A DNA stretch of 64,000 bases from JBALVT01 sp965262875. GTDB lineage: Bacteria; Pseudomonadota; Gammaproteobacteria; Pseudomonadales; Halieaceae. Location: the NCBI GenBank assembly GCA_965262875.1, contig OZ253570.1:1-64000 (forward strand), in the 5' to 3' direction. The notes under the pieces were generated by a model, which did no database searches, was not told the DNA's origin, and worked only from the letters and a program-made list of their open reading frames with translations. Numbering within the stretch: position 1 is the stretch's first letter; each line of letters starts with the position of its first letter. Both the position numbers and the translations under genes were made by a program. Of this stretch, positions 41,446 through 49,863 are shown in pieces.

Positions 41446-41700
41446 ATGCGTGAAGTCGGTGCTTTCGAGGCCAAAACCCATCTCTCGTCCCTGCTGGAAG
41501 AGGTGGCGACGGGCGCGTCTATCACCATCACCCGGCGCGGCAAGCCTGTGGCGCAGCTGGTGCCGGTTGATGCGGTTGATGCGGTGCGCCGCACGGCGGC
41601 GATCTCGCGCATTCGCAGTCTGCGCGGGGATCTGGCAAAACGCAGCCCCGGTCTATCTGCCCGGGATATTCTCTCGGCGCGCGATGCGGGGCGTCGATGA
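41446..41700 (+). CDS. Phd/YefM-family antitoxin of a VapBC-type pair
   Basis: An 84-residue protein beginning MREVGAFEAKTHLSSLLEEV, with ITITRRGKPVAQLVPVDAVD: the Phd/YefM-fold antitoxin that often accompanies PIN toxins. The ribosome site AAGGAG is clear and the stop overlaps the toxin start by ATGA. The module lies head-on against the minus-strand transfer operon, between virB6 and trbI. Confidence 0.88.
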   Translation: MREVGAFEAKTHLSSLLEEVATGASITITRRGKPVAQLVPVDAVDAVRRTAAISRIRSLRGDLAKRSPGLSARDILSARDAGRR

Positions 41701-42095
41701 GCTTGTGTGTTGTTGATGCCTCGGCGGCTGCCGCCTGGCTGTTGCCCGATGAGGATAATCCCGTGAATACCCTTGAGAGTGTGGCTTCCGCAGCACCTCA
41801 TGCGCCCTGGCTGTTCTGGGCCGAAGTGCGCAATATTCTGATTGTCTGTGAACGCCGCGGCCGGCTGCCGGCCGGTGACGCCGAGCCGTTTCTGGCGGCG
41901 TTGGACGGGCTGGGTATCGCTTTCGACACCGCGCCATCCGAACCGGAGGTTCTGCGCCTGTCCCGGCAGTACGGGTTGACGGTCTATGATGCGCTCTATC
42001 TGGAGTTGGCACTGCGCTTGCAGGCGCCGCTGTTGACGCTGGATCGTAAACTCGCCCGCGCGGCAGATGACGCGGGCGTTGCAACCCTGACCTGA
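41697..42095 (+). CDS. vapC: PIN-domain RNase toxin (VapC)
   Basis: A 132-residue PIN protein: LCVVDASAAAAWLLPDEDNP with the first aspartate, a glutamate in LFWAEVRNILIV, LTVYDALYLELALRL with the third acidic residue, and LLTLDRKLARAA with the fourth. The catalytic set is complete. It should act as a tRNA- or rRNA-cleaving toxin controlled by the preceding antitoxin and could stabilise the transfer region. Its stop lies 15 bp from that of trbI (convergent). Confidence 0.93.
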   Translation: MSLCVVDASAAAAWLLPDEDNPVNTLESVASAAPHAPWLFWAEVRNILIVCERRGRLPAGDAEPFLAALDGLGIAFDTAPSEPEVLRLSRQYGLTVYDALYLELALRLQAPLLTLDRKLARAADDAGVATLT

Positions 42096-42109
42096 TATCC
42101 CCGCTCTCA

Positions 42110-43267
42110 TCATGGGCGTCGCACCTCTGGCGCAGGGATGGCGGGCAGGGACAGGTCCTGTTCGACCAGAACATTCATGATGCTGCCGGCCTTCACCTTA
42201 AACCGTGTCCCCTGCGCCAGCAGAGAGCCGATATAGTCCGTCGCGACCCGCGAGGTGGCATTGCCCAGGGCGGCACCCGCCAAAGCCCCGAGATCGCTTT
42301 CGGGCTGTGCCTGTTGATTGGTCAGGATGGCAGTGGCATTGCCGGCAAGATCAAACAGCACGGCGGCACCCAACGCCTTCCAGAACCCGGTGCGGCGCCG
42401 GCCTTCGAGGCCGCTGGCCCCGTCCGCTCCGAGCGTGGTAAACCGGTCGAGATCAACCCGGTTGCCACCAGAGACATAGCCGGGCATCCGCAGATCGGTC
42501 CAGACCACAAAAAGGCGGCGCGCGCCAGAGCCACCGGCCTGGCCATAGGTGCCGGTCAGCTTTGCCCCGCGCGGGATCAGAATATGCTGCCCGGTGAGGC
42601 TGTCATAGACATTGTCGCTCACCTGCGCCCGCACCAGGCCCGGCAATGCGCTGTCGATGGCCGATTGCAGCACCGCCGGAATGACCGCGCCGCGGGCCAG
42701 CACATGCAGGGGCTGGCCGGATCGCTCCGGGTCTGTTTGTTGCAGTGCCGCTGTGGGTTGTGGTCGCACCGTACCGGTCGCCGCCGCCTGTGCCGCCCCG
42801 GTCTCGTCGCGGCTCCGGGCCTGTGTTTGCGCGGCCTGTCTGTCTTTGCGGTTCTGGAGAATACGCCCGGCAATATCTGTCACCGCCGGGGTGAGCGGGC
42901 TGTCGATGGCCAGCAGCCGGCGTTCCAGGCCTCGGGTGTCTTCCCCGCGCGGCGGTGCCGTGGCTTGGGCGGGGGGCTGGAGCGTGAGGCTGTCACCGTT
43001 TGACGCGGTGTTTGACGCGGCGTCAGGCGGCGGTGCTGTCTGTGTTTCCCCGGCGTCCTGTGCCCCGGGGCTCTCACCGGCAATCAAATCGGCTCTGCGG
43101 TCAACATTATTCGCATCTTCCAGCGGGGCGTTTGCCTCAGGCGTGGTGAAGAACGTCCCGACAATCGGGGCCAGCAGGCTGCCGCCGCCAATGCCGATGG
43201 CGAAAGCCAAAAGAACCATCCCGGCTATGGGGAGCCACCACTGCGGCATTGTGCGGTTTTCGGTCAT
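42110..43267 (-). CDS. trbI: TrbI/VirB10 channel protein
   Basis: A 385-residue protein with a short cytoplasmic start, one membrane helix (WWLPIAGMVLLAFAIGIGGG), a Pro/Gln/Thr-rich periplasmic linker (about 45-190) and a C-terminal VirB10 beta-barrel domain (LARGAVIPAVLQSAIDSALP, GQHILIPRGAKLTGTYG, RFKVKAGSIMNVLVEQDLSL). VirB10 spans both membranes and gates the outer-membrane core. It is the last gene of the trb block; overlap with trbF by ATGA. Confidence 0.95.
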   Translation of the reverse strand: MTENRTMPQWWLPIAGMVLLAFAIGIGGGSLLAPIVGTFFTTPEANAPLEDANNVDRRADLIAGESPGAQDAGETQTAPPPDAASNTASNGDSLTLQPPAQATAPPRGEDTRGLERRLLAIDSPLTPAVTDIAGRILQNRKDRQAAQTQARSRDETGAAQAAATGTVRPQPTAALQQTDPERSGQPLHVLARGAVIPAVLQSAIDSALPGLVRAQVSDNVYDSLTGQHILIPRGAKLTGTYGQAGGSGARRLFVVWTDLRMPGYVSGGNRVDLDRFTTLGADGASGLEGRRRTGFWKALGAAVLFDLAGNATAILTNQQAQPESDLGALAGAALGNATSRVATDYIGSLLAQGTRFKVKAGSIMNVLVEQDLSLPAIPAPEVRRP

Positions 43268-43977
43268 TGATCCAACCTGCGTGCGTCAATATCCTCGACA
43301 ACCATGCCGAAGGGGTTTTGGCTGAGATAACTCGGATCGGTGATGCGTCGCTGGCCCAGAACAAAGCTGCCGCGCCAGCGGGAGATTTCGCCCGGCAACC
43401 CGGTGCTGCGCGACCTTCGGACCTCGGTCCATTGCACCAGCCATGTCTTGCCGCCGGCGAAATTCACCGAAGCAACCTCCACCTCCACCGTGGTTGTGGC
43501 GGCCAGCTTGAGCGGTTGGGTTTGTCTGGCCCAGCGTTTGATCTTGCGGTCCGCGGCAGAGTTTTCCTCGATAAAATATTGCAGCCGCCGATAGCGCTGG
43601 CGCAAGATGACATCGTCGGAGGTGAGTTCGCGCCAGTCGCGCACCAGATCGGCGAGTTCGCGGCGCACGGCGGCGGGCGGCCATTTTGTAATGACGTTGG
43701 GGGCGAGGACGGGCTGCACCGCGCCAAGATCATCCACGGCCACAATGTAGGGGATGTATTCCGAGCGCACCGCGGCCCAGATGCCGAAGCCTGCGGCCCC
43801 CGCGGCCACCAGTGTCATGACCAGTGCGAGGCGATACCAGCGGTCGCGGTCTTCGCGCAAAGAGCCGTGGCGTTCCGCGCGGGCCCGCGCCGCGGCCAGA
43901 TACGGGCTGTGATCACAGGACACGGTCATGTGTTTTTCCACGGTCATGTGTTCCACGGTCATGTGTTCCACGGTCAT
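43264..43977 (-). CDS. trbF: TrbF/VirB8 assembly protein
   Basis: A 237-residue protein: cytoplasmic N-terminus, one transmembrane helix (LALVMTLVAAGAAGFGIWAA) and a periplasmic VirB8 fold (YIPYIVAVDDLGAVQPVLAP, WLVQWTEVRRSRSTG, DPSYLSQNPFGMVVEDID). VirB8 nucleates the inner-membrane complex. The first residues are MTVEH repeated (MTVEHMTVEHMTVEKHMTV) from 15-bp direct repeats that carry several start codons. It overlaps trbL and trbI by ATGA. Confidence 0.93.
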   Translation of the reverse strand: MTVEHMTVEHMTVEKHMTVSCDHSPYLAAARARAERHGSLREDRDRWYRLALVMTLVAAGAAGFGIWAAVRSEYIPYIVAVDDLGAVQPVLAPNVITKWPPAAVRRELADLVRDWRELTSDDVILRQRYRRLQYFIEENSAADRKIKRWARQTQPLKLAATTTVEVEVASVNFAGGKTWLVQWTEVRRSRSTGLPGEISRWRGSFVLGQRRITDPSYLSQNPFGMVVEDIDARRLDQ

Positions 43978-45272
43978 GTGTTATCCCCGCCTTTGCCATC
44001 CCCGTCTTTATTCCCGCTTCCGAGAGCCTCGGATATTTTGGCCCGGATATCAGCGGCGGCACCTGTCCCCAGGGCGTCTGTGGCGGACATGCGCTCGCCG
44101 CCCGATGATCCCACTGTGGATGACCCGGGCGATGACCCGCCCGATGACCCGCCCGTGAGCGCGTCTTTCAGGCCGTCTTTTGCCTGTTTACCAAGTGTTG
44201 TGGCGATATTGCCGCCGCCGGTTTTACCCATTATGGCGCCGATAATGGCAATCTTGCCAGCTATTTTCATTGCGTTGCTTGCCATGGTGCCGGCGAACTT
44301 CGCCCCGCCCTCGGCACTCGAAGCACCGATATTGCTGACCAGGGCTTCAACGGTGCCCGGCAGGGAGATAATCAGCAGGCAGGCGATGATTTGCAGCATG
44401 ATCATGCCGAGCGCTCCGCCCGCGCCGGTGCTTGCATCCCCGGCCATGGCGGTGGTGAGTGTGCTGACCGCGCCGTAAACAATCATCAGCGCCATCAGCT
44501 TCAGGGCCTTGCCGATCAGCAGGCGGATATAGGACACGGACGCCGCACGGGTTTCCTGAAGCCCGGCAAAGCCCAGCACAATAATCCCCGCCAGCCCGAT
44601 CAGATAAATCTCCGCATAGGTGATAACCAGAAACGCCACCGTAATGGAGGTGACGGTGATCGAGATGATCGCGGTGATCAGAAACAGCCAGGTTCGGGGC
44701 TCAAGGAGTTCAATCGCCTGCACCCAGCCAACCGCCTGCTTCAACCCGTTCGTGATCATCCCCGAGGCGGTGGGCTCAACCGTTGCACCGCCGGTGGCGG
44801 CAGCAAACTTCATCGCCAATTTGGTCAGTGCGGTGACCACCTCCGGTACCATCAGCACCAGCGCATAGACAATGACAACGAAGGTGAACTGGTAAAACCA
44901 GGTGCCCCAGACCTCGTCAAAGCTTGACCCCTGAATGGCCCATCGGCCAAAGCGCAGCACCAGATCCATCCCGAACAGGATCAACAGCAGGTTCCGCGCG
45001 GCCTGGCCTGCATTCTCCCCCAGCGTGGTCAGCGTGCGGCGCATTGCCTCGATCATCGCATCAACAGCGCCGCCGGCCTCGGCGGCCTCTTGGGCCACCG
45101 CCTGCGCGGGCAGAAGCACGAGGGCGAGGAGTGCCAGAACCGGGAATATCACTGGAATAATCAGGGGGCTGAGCATGACCCCGGTGCGTCCGCCCGCCGT
45201 ACGCAGTCCAAAGTATTGCGCCACCGGTGCATTGATGTGTGGTGCGGATGATTTTTGCGCTGGATCCCTCAT
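43974..45272 (-). CDS. trbL: TrbL/VirB6 inner-membrane channel protein
   Basis: A 432-residue protein with an N-terminal hydrophobic segment (PLIIPVIFPVLALLALVLLP), five or more further helices and the conserved TrbL block YLIGLAGIIVLGFAGLQETR. The C-terminal 80 residues are a low-complexity Gly/Ser tail (GGSSGGSSPGSSTVGSSGG) from short in-frame duplications. It forms the polytopic channel component. Position between the small 45269 gene and trbF matches the trbJ-K-L-F order. Confidence 0.92.
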   Translation of the reverse strand: MRDPAQKSSAPHINAPVAQYFGLRTAGGRTGVMLSPLIIPVIFPVLALLALVLLPAQAVAQEAAEAGGAVDAMIEAMRRTLTTLGENAGQAARNLLLILFGMDLVLRFGRWAIQGSSFDEVWGTWFYQFTFVVIVYALVLMVPEVVTALTKLAMKFAAATGGATVEPTASGMITNGLKQAVGWVQAIELLEPRTWLFLITAIISITVTSITVAFLVITYAEIYLIGLAGIIVLGFAGLQETRAASVSYIRLLIGKALKLMALMIVYGAVSTLTTAMAGDASTGAGGALGMIMLQIIACLLIISLPGTVEALVSNIGASSAEGGAKFAGTMASNAMKIAGKIAIIGAIMGKTGGGNIATTLGKQAKDGLKDALTGGSSGGSSPGSSTVGSSGGERMSATDALGTGAAADIRAKISEALGSGNKDGDGKGGDNT

Positions 45273-45463
45273 GGCTGCGTCCCGCTTTCCATCTGATCGA
45301 TGATTTCATGGACAAGTTCAGGATCACGACCGGACATGAGATACAGGAAAGGACACGCATTAAACTGGGGCTGGCGTTTGGCAAGCCACCGTTCAGCTTC
45401 ATCTTCGGTGTAAAACGCCAAGAGTCGTTCAGGAATAGGGCGGCGGTCTTTTGTGTTCATCAT
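45269..45463 (-). CDS. Small hypothetical protein at the trbK position
   Basis: A 64-residue soluble protein (MMNTKDRRPIPERLLAFYTE, then DEAERWLAKRQPQF and ELVHEIIDQMESG). It overlaps trbJ and trbL by ATGA, so it is translated with them. It occupies the trbK slot but has no lipoprotein signal, so it is not an obvious TrbK (entry exclusion) homologue. Function unknown. Confidence 0.6.
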   Translation of the reverse strand: MMNTKDRRPIPERLLAFYTEDEAERWLAKRQPQFNACPFLYLMSGRDPELVHEIIDQMESGTQP

Positions 45464-46350
45464 GGTGTGATCCCGAATATTTCATTGAGGCTGCGGCCCT
45501 CGACGCCCTCAAGCGATTCAAGGGTTTCATGGATTTCCTGCGCGTGGCGGCGCTGTGCGGCTTCCTTGCGATCCATATCCGAAAGCACCCGGCCCCAGGC
45601 CACGGTCACGGTTTCGGATTGCGTCGCGGTTAACGCGCGCAGATCGTTGATCTGGCGCGCCATCGCCGCGGCGATTTGATTGGCGCCTTGCAGAACCTGC
45701 ATCTGGCCGGTTTCCGATCCCATGCGCTCCGTGATCCGGTCAATCATCTCGCCCTCGCTTTCCACATCCTCCAGGGTCAGCCCGGCGCCGCGCAGCCCGG
45801 CCTCCATGCTGCGATGCCAGCGGTTGTTCCACGCGGTGTAGCTTTCGCGGCTTTGCGCCCGGTCCAGCCCGCGCCGCTCAAACAGCGGATCGGTCATCAG
45901 ATCGGAGCGCAGAAAATCATCGAGCGCACTGCCGGAGTGCGCAATCGCGCCAGCCTCCTGCGCCACATCGCGCAGGCGCAAGACACTGCCCAGGGCTTGT
46001 TTCAGATGCTGTTCGGGCAGGGATTTAATGTTGCGCAGCATGATCTGGTACGACTGTATCTGGGTCGCCAGCTGCTGCACCTGCGCCAGCAGGGCCTCGC
46101 TCTCGGTGGCCAGGATCGCACCTTCGGTCCCGGCAATCTGGGCCAGTTCCACGTTGTTCAGGAGCTGGGTCCATTCCGTGGCCCCGCCCGCAGCCGCACC
46201 CGCGTGGAGCGGTGCCGGTGCGAGGGTGCCAATCAACAGCAGGGCGGCAAGCGCGACACTGCGGTTTAGAGAGCTGAACGCTTTAGTCTGTGGTGCTCTG
46301 GTCGCTCCAGCGATCATGCGTGTTGCGGTTTTCCATTTTACGGTAAGCAT
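45460..46350 (-). CDS. trbJ: TrbJ/VirB5 minor pilin-type protein
   Basis: From ATG 46350, inside the 3' end of trbE, the protein has a signal segment (SVALAALLLIGTLAPAPLHA) followed by a long helical region with the TrbJ pattern (NNVELAQIAGTEGAILATES, QLATQIQSYQIMLRNIKSLP, QVLQGANQIAAAMARQINDL). TrbJ/VirB5 sits at the pilus tip or base and helps contact recipients. ATGs at 46413 and 46317 are alternatives. The stop overlaps the next small gene. Confidence 0.88.
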   Translation of the reverse strand: MLTVKWKTATRMIAGATRAPQTKAFSSLNRSVALAALLLIGTLAPAPLHAGAAAGGATEWTQLLNNVELAQIAGTEGAILATESEALLAQVQQLATQIQSYQIMLRNIKSLPEQHLKQALGSVLRLRDVAQEAGAIAHSGSALDDFLRSDLMTDPLFERRGLDRAQSRESYTAWNNRWHRSMEAGLRGAGLTLEDVESEGEMIDRITERMGSETGQMQVLQGANQIAAAMARQINDLRALTATQSETVTVAWGRVLSDMDRKEAAQRRHAQEIHETLESLEGVEGRSLNEIFGITP

Positions 46351-48841
46351 CTTCAATATCCTCCTTCCAGAAGTCTTTGTTTGCGGCGTTGATGCCGGCG
46401 CGGCGGCTGTCATCCGAGCCGGTTTTGCCCAGAATGCTCAGCCCGATATGGCCGAGCGGAAAACTGATCACCCGGCGGCCTTCCAGCTGGGTCAGAAAAT
46501 AATCCCGCTTGGGGCGCATCCGCGCGATCTGGGAAATCTCGGGTTGATGCAGGCCAAGAGCGGTATATTGATCGGCAATCACCTGGCCCTCGGCCCCCGC
46601 ATTGGGCAGGAATATCTTTGTCGGGCAGCTTTCCAGCAGCTCGGCGGTTAACTCGGACCGGATCGCATCGGCGAGCGACTGTGTCGCCATCACCACGGCG
46701 ACATTGTTCTTGCGGCCTTCCTTCAGCCAGGAGCGGATGCGCTCGATAAACAGCGGGTGTTTGAAAAAACTCCAGGCCTCGTCAAACACCACCAGCGTCG
46801 GGCGGCCGTCAAAGCGGCGTTGCACCTGCGCGAAGATGTAATCCAGCGACAGCACCCGGGCGATTTCCGGGCCCTCCATCAACGGGTGGGTTTCAAAGAC
46901 GGTGAAGGCCGCCGCAGATTGTCTGGCCTTTGAGCCCTGTGTGAACAAATCCTGCGTGGCGTCGTTGACCTCAAGCCCGGCAAACAGACGGTCTTCCGAG
47001 AACAGATCCTGCCAGGTGCCGCCGGGCAAAAACGGCTCGAGTGCCGTGCGCAACTCCGGTATCTGCACATAGGAGGCGATGTTGCTCATATCAGGCGCGC
47101 CCATGCCGGCGCAATTGGCCACGGCGGCGCGCAGTTCGTTCAGCATCACTGTGTCGGGTTCGGTGCGTTGCAGGCGCACCAGTGCGGTGAGCCAGTCCAC
47201 GGCCCAGCTTTGCCCGAGCGCGCCGATATGCGCCAGAGGGGCAATCCCCGCCGGTCCCTTGCCGCCGGGTTCCAGAAACACCCCGCCCAGAGCGGCGCAG
47301 GCATGGCGGATCGAGCGCTGGCGGTCAAAGTAAATCACCCGGGCTTGCGGGTAGCGCATCCAGCTTGCGGCGAGCAATCCGAGCAGTACCGATTTGCCGG
47401 CCCCCGTGGGGCCAAAGATCAGGCTGTGCCCGACATCGGCGCTGTGCAGATTGAAGTGAAACAGATCGCCGGTTTGCGCCTGGGCGCGCAACAAGGCCGG
47501 GGTGCCGGCGGGCAGGCGCGGCGAGGGGCAGAGTTCGGATCCTTGCCAGATCGCGCGCAGCGGCAGCATCCCCGCAAAGGCATTGGCGCGGATCGGGAAG
47601 GCACGCGCAGTCCGGTCTTCATGGCCTGGCAGGATGGACAGAAGGGCCGGCAGAAAGTTGACAGTTTCGCGGCGCAGCCGCAGCCCGGCATCCTCAACGG
47701 CCGATGTCAGCGTGCGCAGGGCCGGGTTCAGGCTCTCGTCGGGGGCGTCAATGGCCCCCACAAGCATCATATGCGTGGCGTAATATCCCTGCCCGGTTTC
47801 GCCACTGGACAGCCGGTCAAGCGTGTCTTCGATATCTTCGGCCATACGGTCCTCGAACCGGCCGCGCTTACCCTGGCTCTCGCCGCCGACATTGGCAACC
47901 ATGTCTGCCCCGGATTGCCGCCAGAGGCGCTGCTTCTCCCGGGCGATCTCCCGCATCTTCTGGTTGGAGAGTGCTGCATACTGGCTCACGCACGTCATGG
48001 CGAGGCCGAGCGACTGCACCCGGGCCAGCGCCCCGGTATTGACCGCTGCCGTGAAGCCTTCGAGTGCCAGGATCGCCACGGGCCGGTTGCAGATCCGCGC
48101 CGGGCCATAGCGGTCCGGCTGTTCCACATCCACCCCGATCAGCGCATCGAGCGCAAAAGGCAGATGATCAAGCCCGACGCGCACCCGGCGCTCCGGCTGG
48201 CCCAAAAGCCGCAGCAGCGAAGACGTCAGGGCGCAGCTGTGCCAGACATCGCCGCTGGACTGGCCTGTGGAAGGCTGCGTATCATTGACGGCTTTGGGCC
48301 CGAGGCGGTGTAGCGTGAGTACGCCACCTAATCGGTCCCCGATCTTCTGGCACTGCGTCTCGAAGATATCAAGACCCGGAGTGATGTTCAGATCTTCTGT
48401 GCCTGTCTGCCCGGACTTCTGCCCCGGTTGTGGTTGCCAGTGATAATACAGCGTGACGCGATCCGCCCAGAGATAACCGGGCGTTGCACAGATCGCGTCC
48501 TGCTCGATCGCCAGGGCTTCCAGTGCGCCGCCCTTTGGCCCCGCCTGCCAGCCCGTCGGCGCGGGTTCCCGGGGGCTGCGGTTGCGCACAACGCGCAGGG
48601 CCTCCCCGTCACTCAATCCCGACAGCGCGAAGGCCAGTTGGTCGAGCCAGGCTTCCAGCGCCACATCCTCCAGGGTTTCGGTATCAATGCCGGTCACATC
48701 CCAGCCGGCAAGATAGCTGCCATCCTTGCAGCGGATAACCCCCGGGGCGGCCAGTGTGTCCCAGTTGAGAATATCAAAGAACCTGCGCGGGCGGGATTGG
48801 TGGCGGGTTTGGGTGCGGGTTTGGAGGTGACGCAGGCGCAT
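46283..48841 (-). CDS. trbE: TrbE/VirB4 ATPase
   Basis: An 852-residue protein with Walker A FGPTGAGKSVLLG (476-488), Walker B TLVVFDEAWSFF, and the following WLKEGRKNNVAVVMATQSLA. The N-terminal half is the CagE/TrbE domain (FFDILNWDTLAAPGVIRCKD). It powers pilus assembly and substrate transfer at the inner membrane. The start overlaps the stop of the trbH-like gene (TAATG). Length is normal and no repeat insertion is seen. Confidence 0.96.
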   Translation of the reverse strand: MRLRHLQTRTQTRHQSRPRRFFDILNWDTLAAPGVIRCKDGSYLAGWDVTGIDTETLEDVALEAWLDQLAFALSGLSDGEALRVVRNRSPREPAPTGWQAGPKGGALEALAIEQDAICATPGYLWADRVTLYYHWQPQPGQKSGQTGTEDLNITPGLDIFETQCQKIGDRLGGVLTLHRLGPKAVNDTQPSTGQSSGDVWHSCALTSSLLRLLGQPERRVRVGLDHLPFALDALIGVDVEQPDRYGPARICNRPVAILALEGFTAAVNTGALARVQSLGLAMTCVSQYAALSNQKMREIAREKQRLWRQSGADMVANVGGESQGKRGRFEDRMAEDIEDTLDRLSSGETGQGYYATHMMLVGAIDAPDESLNPALRTLTSAVEDAGLRLRRETVNFLPALLSILPGHEDRTARAFPIRANAFAGMLPLRAIWQGSELCPSPRLPAGTPALLRAQAQTGDLFHFNLHSADVGHSLIFGPTGAGKSVLLGLLAASWMRYPQARVIYFDRQRSIRHACAALGGVFLEPGGKGPAGIAPLAHIGALGQSWAVDWLTALVRLQRTEPDTVMLNELRAAVANCAGMGAPDMSNIASYVQIPELRTALEPFLPGGTWQDLFSEDRLFAGLEVNDATQDLFTQGSKARQSAAAFTVFETHPLMEGPEIARVLSLDYIFAQVQRRFDGRPTLVVFDEAWSFFKHPLFIERIRSWLKEGRKNNVAVVMATQSLADAIRSELTAELLESCPTKIFLPNAGAEGQVIADQYTALGLHQPEISQIARMRPKRDYFLTQLEGRRVISFPLGHIGLSILGKTGSDDSRRAGINAANKDFWKEDIEDAYRKMENRNTHDRWSDQSTTD

Positions 48842-49863
48842 TACAATCTACCGTTCTGGTTCATGGTGACGGGATTGCCGCGCCCGGCGGCAATCTCTCG
48901 ACTATCCCTCTCTCGACTTCTCGGGCCAGTTTGGCCCTGCCAGTCCAATGGAGCTTTCCCGAAAGCCCTGCCGAGGTTATCCCTCTCTCGAGTTTTCGAG
49001 AAAGCTCTGCCGAGGTTATCCCTCTCTCGAGTTTTCGAGAAAGCCCTGCCGAGGTTATCCCTCTCTCGAGTTTTCGAGAAAGCCCTGCCGAGGTTATAGG
49101 TATCCGGGTCGAGATGCTGGACGCTCACCGGGCCTTGCGGTCTCACGCCGGTGCGCACCGGTTGGTAGCTGCGGCTGATGCGCAGATCGCTCCCGATCCG
49201 CGCGGTGGCGGTCAGCGTACCGGCGTCAAGCCGGGCCAGCGCAATATCAAAGCTGACACCGCCCTGGCCGGTTTCGTCAATCCGGAACCCGCTCTGGCGC
49301 AGATAGGCGAGTGCGTGCCGTTCGCAGGGCGTGGCGCGCGATGGGGCCAGAATGACAACCCGGCGCAGCGACACCCGCTCATGGATGGCGCGGGCCAGAT
49401 CATAGCCGATGGCGCAGGCCTGTGCTGCGCTGACTTGCACTTGGCGTGCAAACAGGGATGTGGTGAAGGGAGGCCCTGCGCCCGGAATGGCTGTGGTGCA
49501 GCCCGCAAGCAGGGCACCGCAGAGCAAGATCGCTGAACGCCTTAATTTTGGTCCCCTGCGCTTTCCCGGAATGCACAAGCTTCCGCATATGCGGTCTCTG
49601 ACTTCTCGACGTCTCGGGCCCATCGGACTGGCAGGGCATTTCATGCTCCATCGGACTGTCAGGGCATGCCATGCCCCGCTGGACTGACAGCGCATCACAT
49701 GCGCGAGAAGTCGAGAAGTCGAGAAGTCAGCCATGCCCGAGAAGCTGCCAGTCCTACGGACAAAGCACAGGAGATATGATCCCAAAGAAAAGTCGTTCAA
49801 CTTTATCCCGATTTGGAGCGGCTTGCGCGGCTTACGAAGCCTGCGAAGAGTTGACCGGATCAT
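48841..49863 (-). CDS. trbH: TrbH-like lipoprotein with repeat insertions at both ends
   Basis: The ATG at 49863 overlaps the trbG stop, but residues of about 40-95 are encoded by palindromic repeats, and the lipoprotein signal (AILLCGALLAGCTT, lipobox LAGC) appears only near residue 120. A start at ATG 49623 gives a 28-residue extension before the signal and may be the working one. The mature core (about 125-235: SAAQACAIGYDLARAIHERV, ISRSYQPVRTGVRPQGPVSV) fits TrbH, the VirB7-like outer-membrane lipoprotein. The C-terminus has three copies of NLGRAFSKTRERD from 39-bp repeats. Gene order trbG-H-E supports the call. Confidence 0.72.
   Translation of the reverse strand: MIRSTLRRLRKPRKPLQIGIKLNDFSLGSYLLCFVRRTGSFSGMADFSTSRLLAHVMRCQSSGAWHALTVRWSMKCPASPMGPRRREVRDRICGSLCIPGKRRGPKLRRSAILLCGALLAGCTTAIPGAGPPFTTSLFARQVQVSAAQACAIGYDLARAIHERVSLRRVVILAPSRATPCERHALAYLRQSGFRIDETGQGGVSFDIALARLDAGTLTATARIGSDLRISRSYQPVRTGVRPQGPVSVQHLDPDTYNLGRAFSKTRERDNLGRAFSKTRERDNLGRAFSKTRERDNLGRAFGKAPLDWQGQTGPRSRERDSREIAAGRGNPVTMNQNGRL
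48905..49100 (-). repeat. Palindromic unit plus 39-bp repeats in trbH 3' region
   Basis: A core-hairpin unit (GGGCCAGTTTGGCCC, about 48920-48934) is followed by three 39-bp units with the hairpin TCTCGAGTTTTCGAGA. The flanking CTGCCAGTCCAATGG matches the units at 39689 and 53359. Confidence 0.85.
49600..49760 (-). repeat. Palindromic units in trbH 5' region
   Basis: Three core hairpins in a row: GGGCATTTCATGCTC (imperfect), GGGCATGCCATGCCC (49662-49676) and GCGCATCACATGCGC (49690-49704), separated by CATCGGACTG-type flanks and GAGAAGTCGAGAAGTCGAG. They extend the trbH frame before its signal peptide. Confidence 0.85.
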
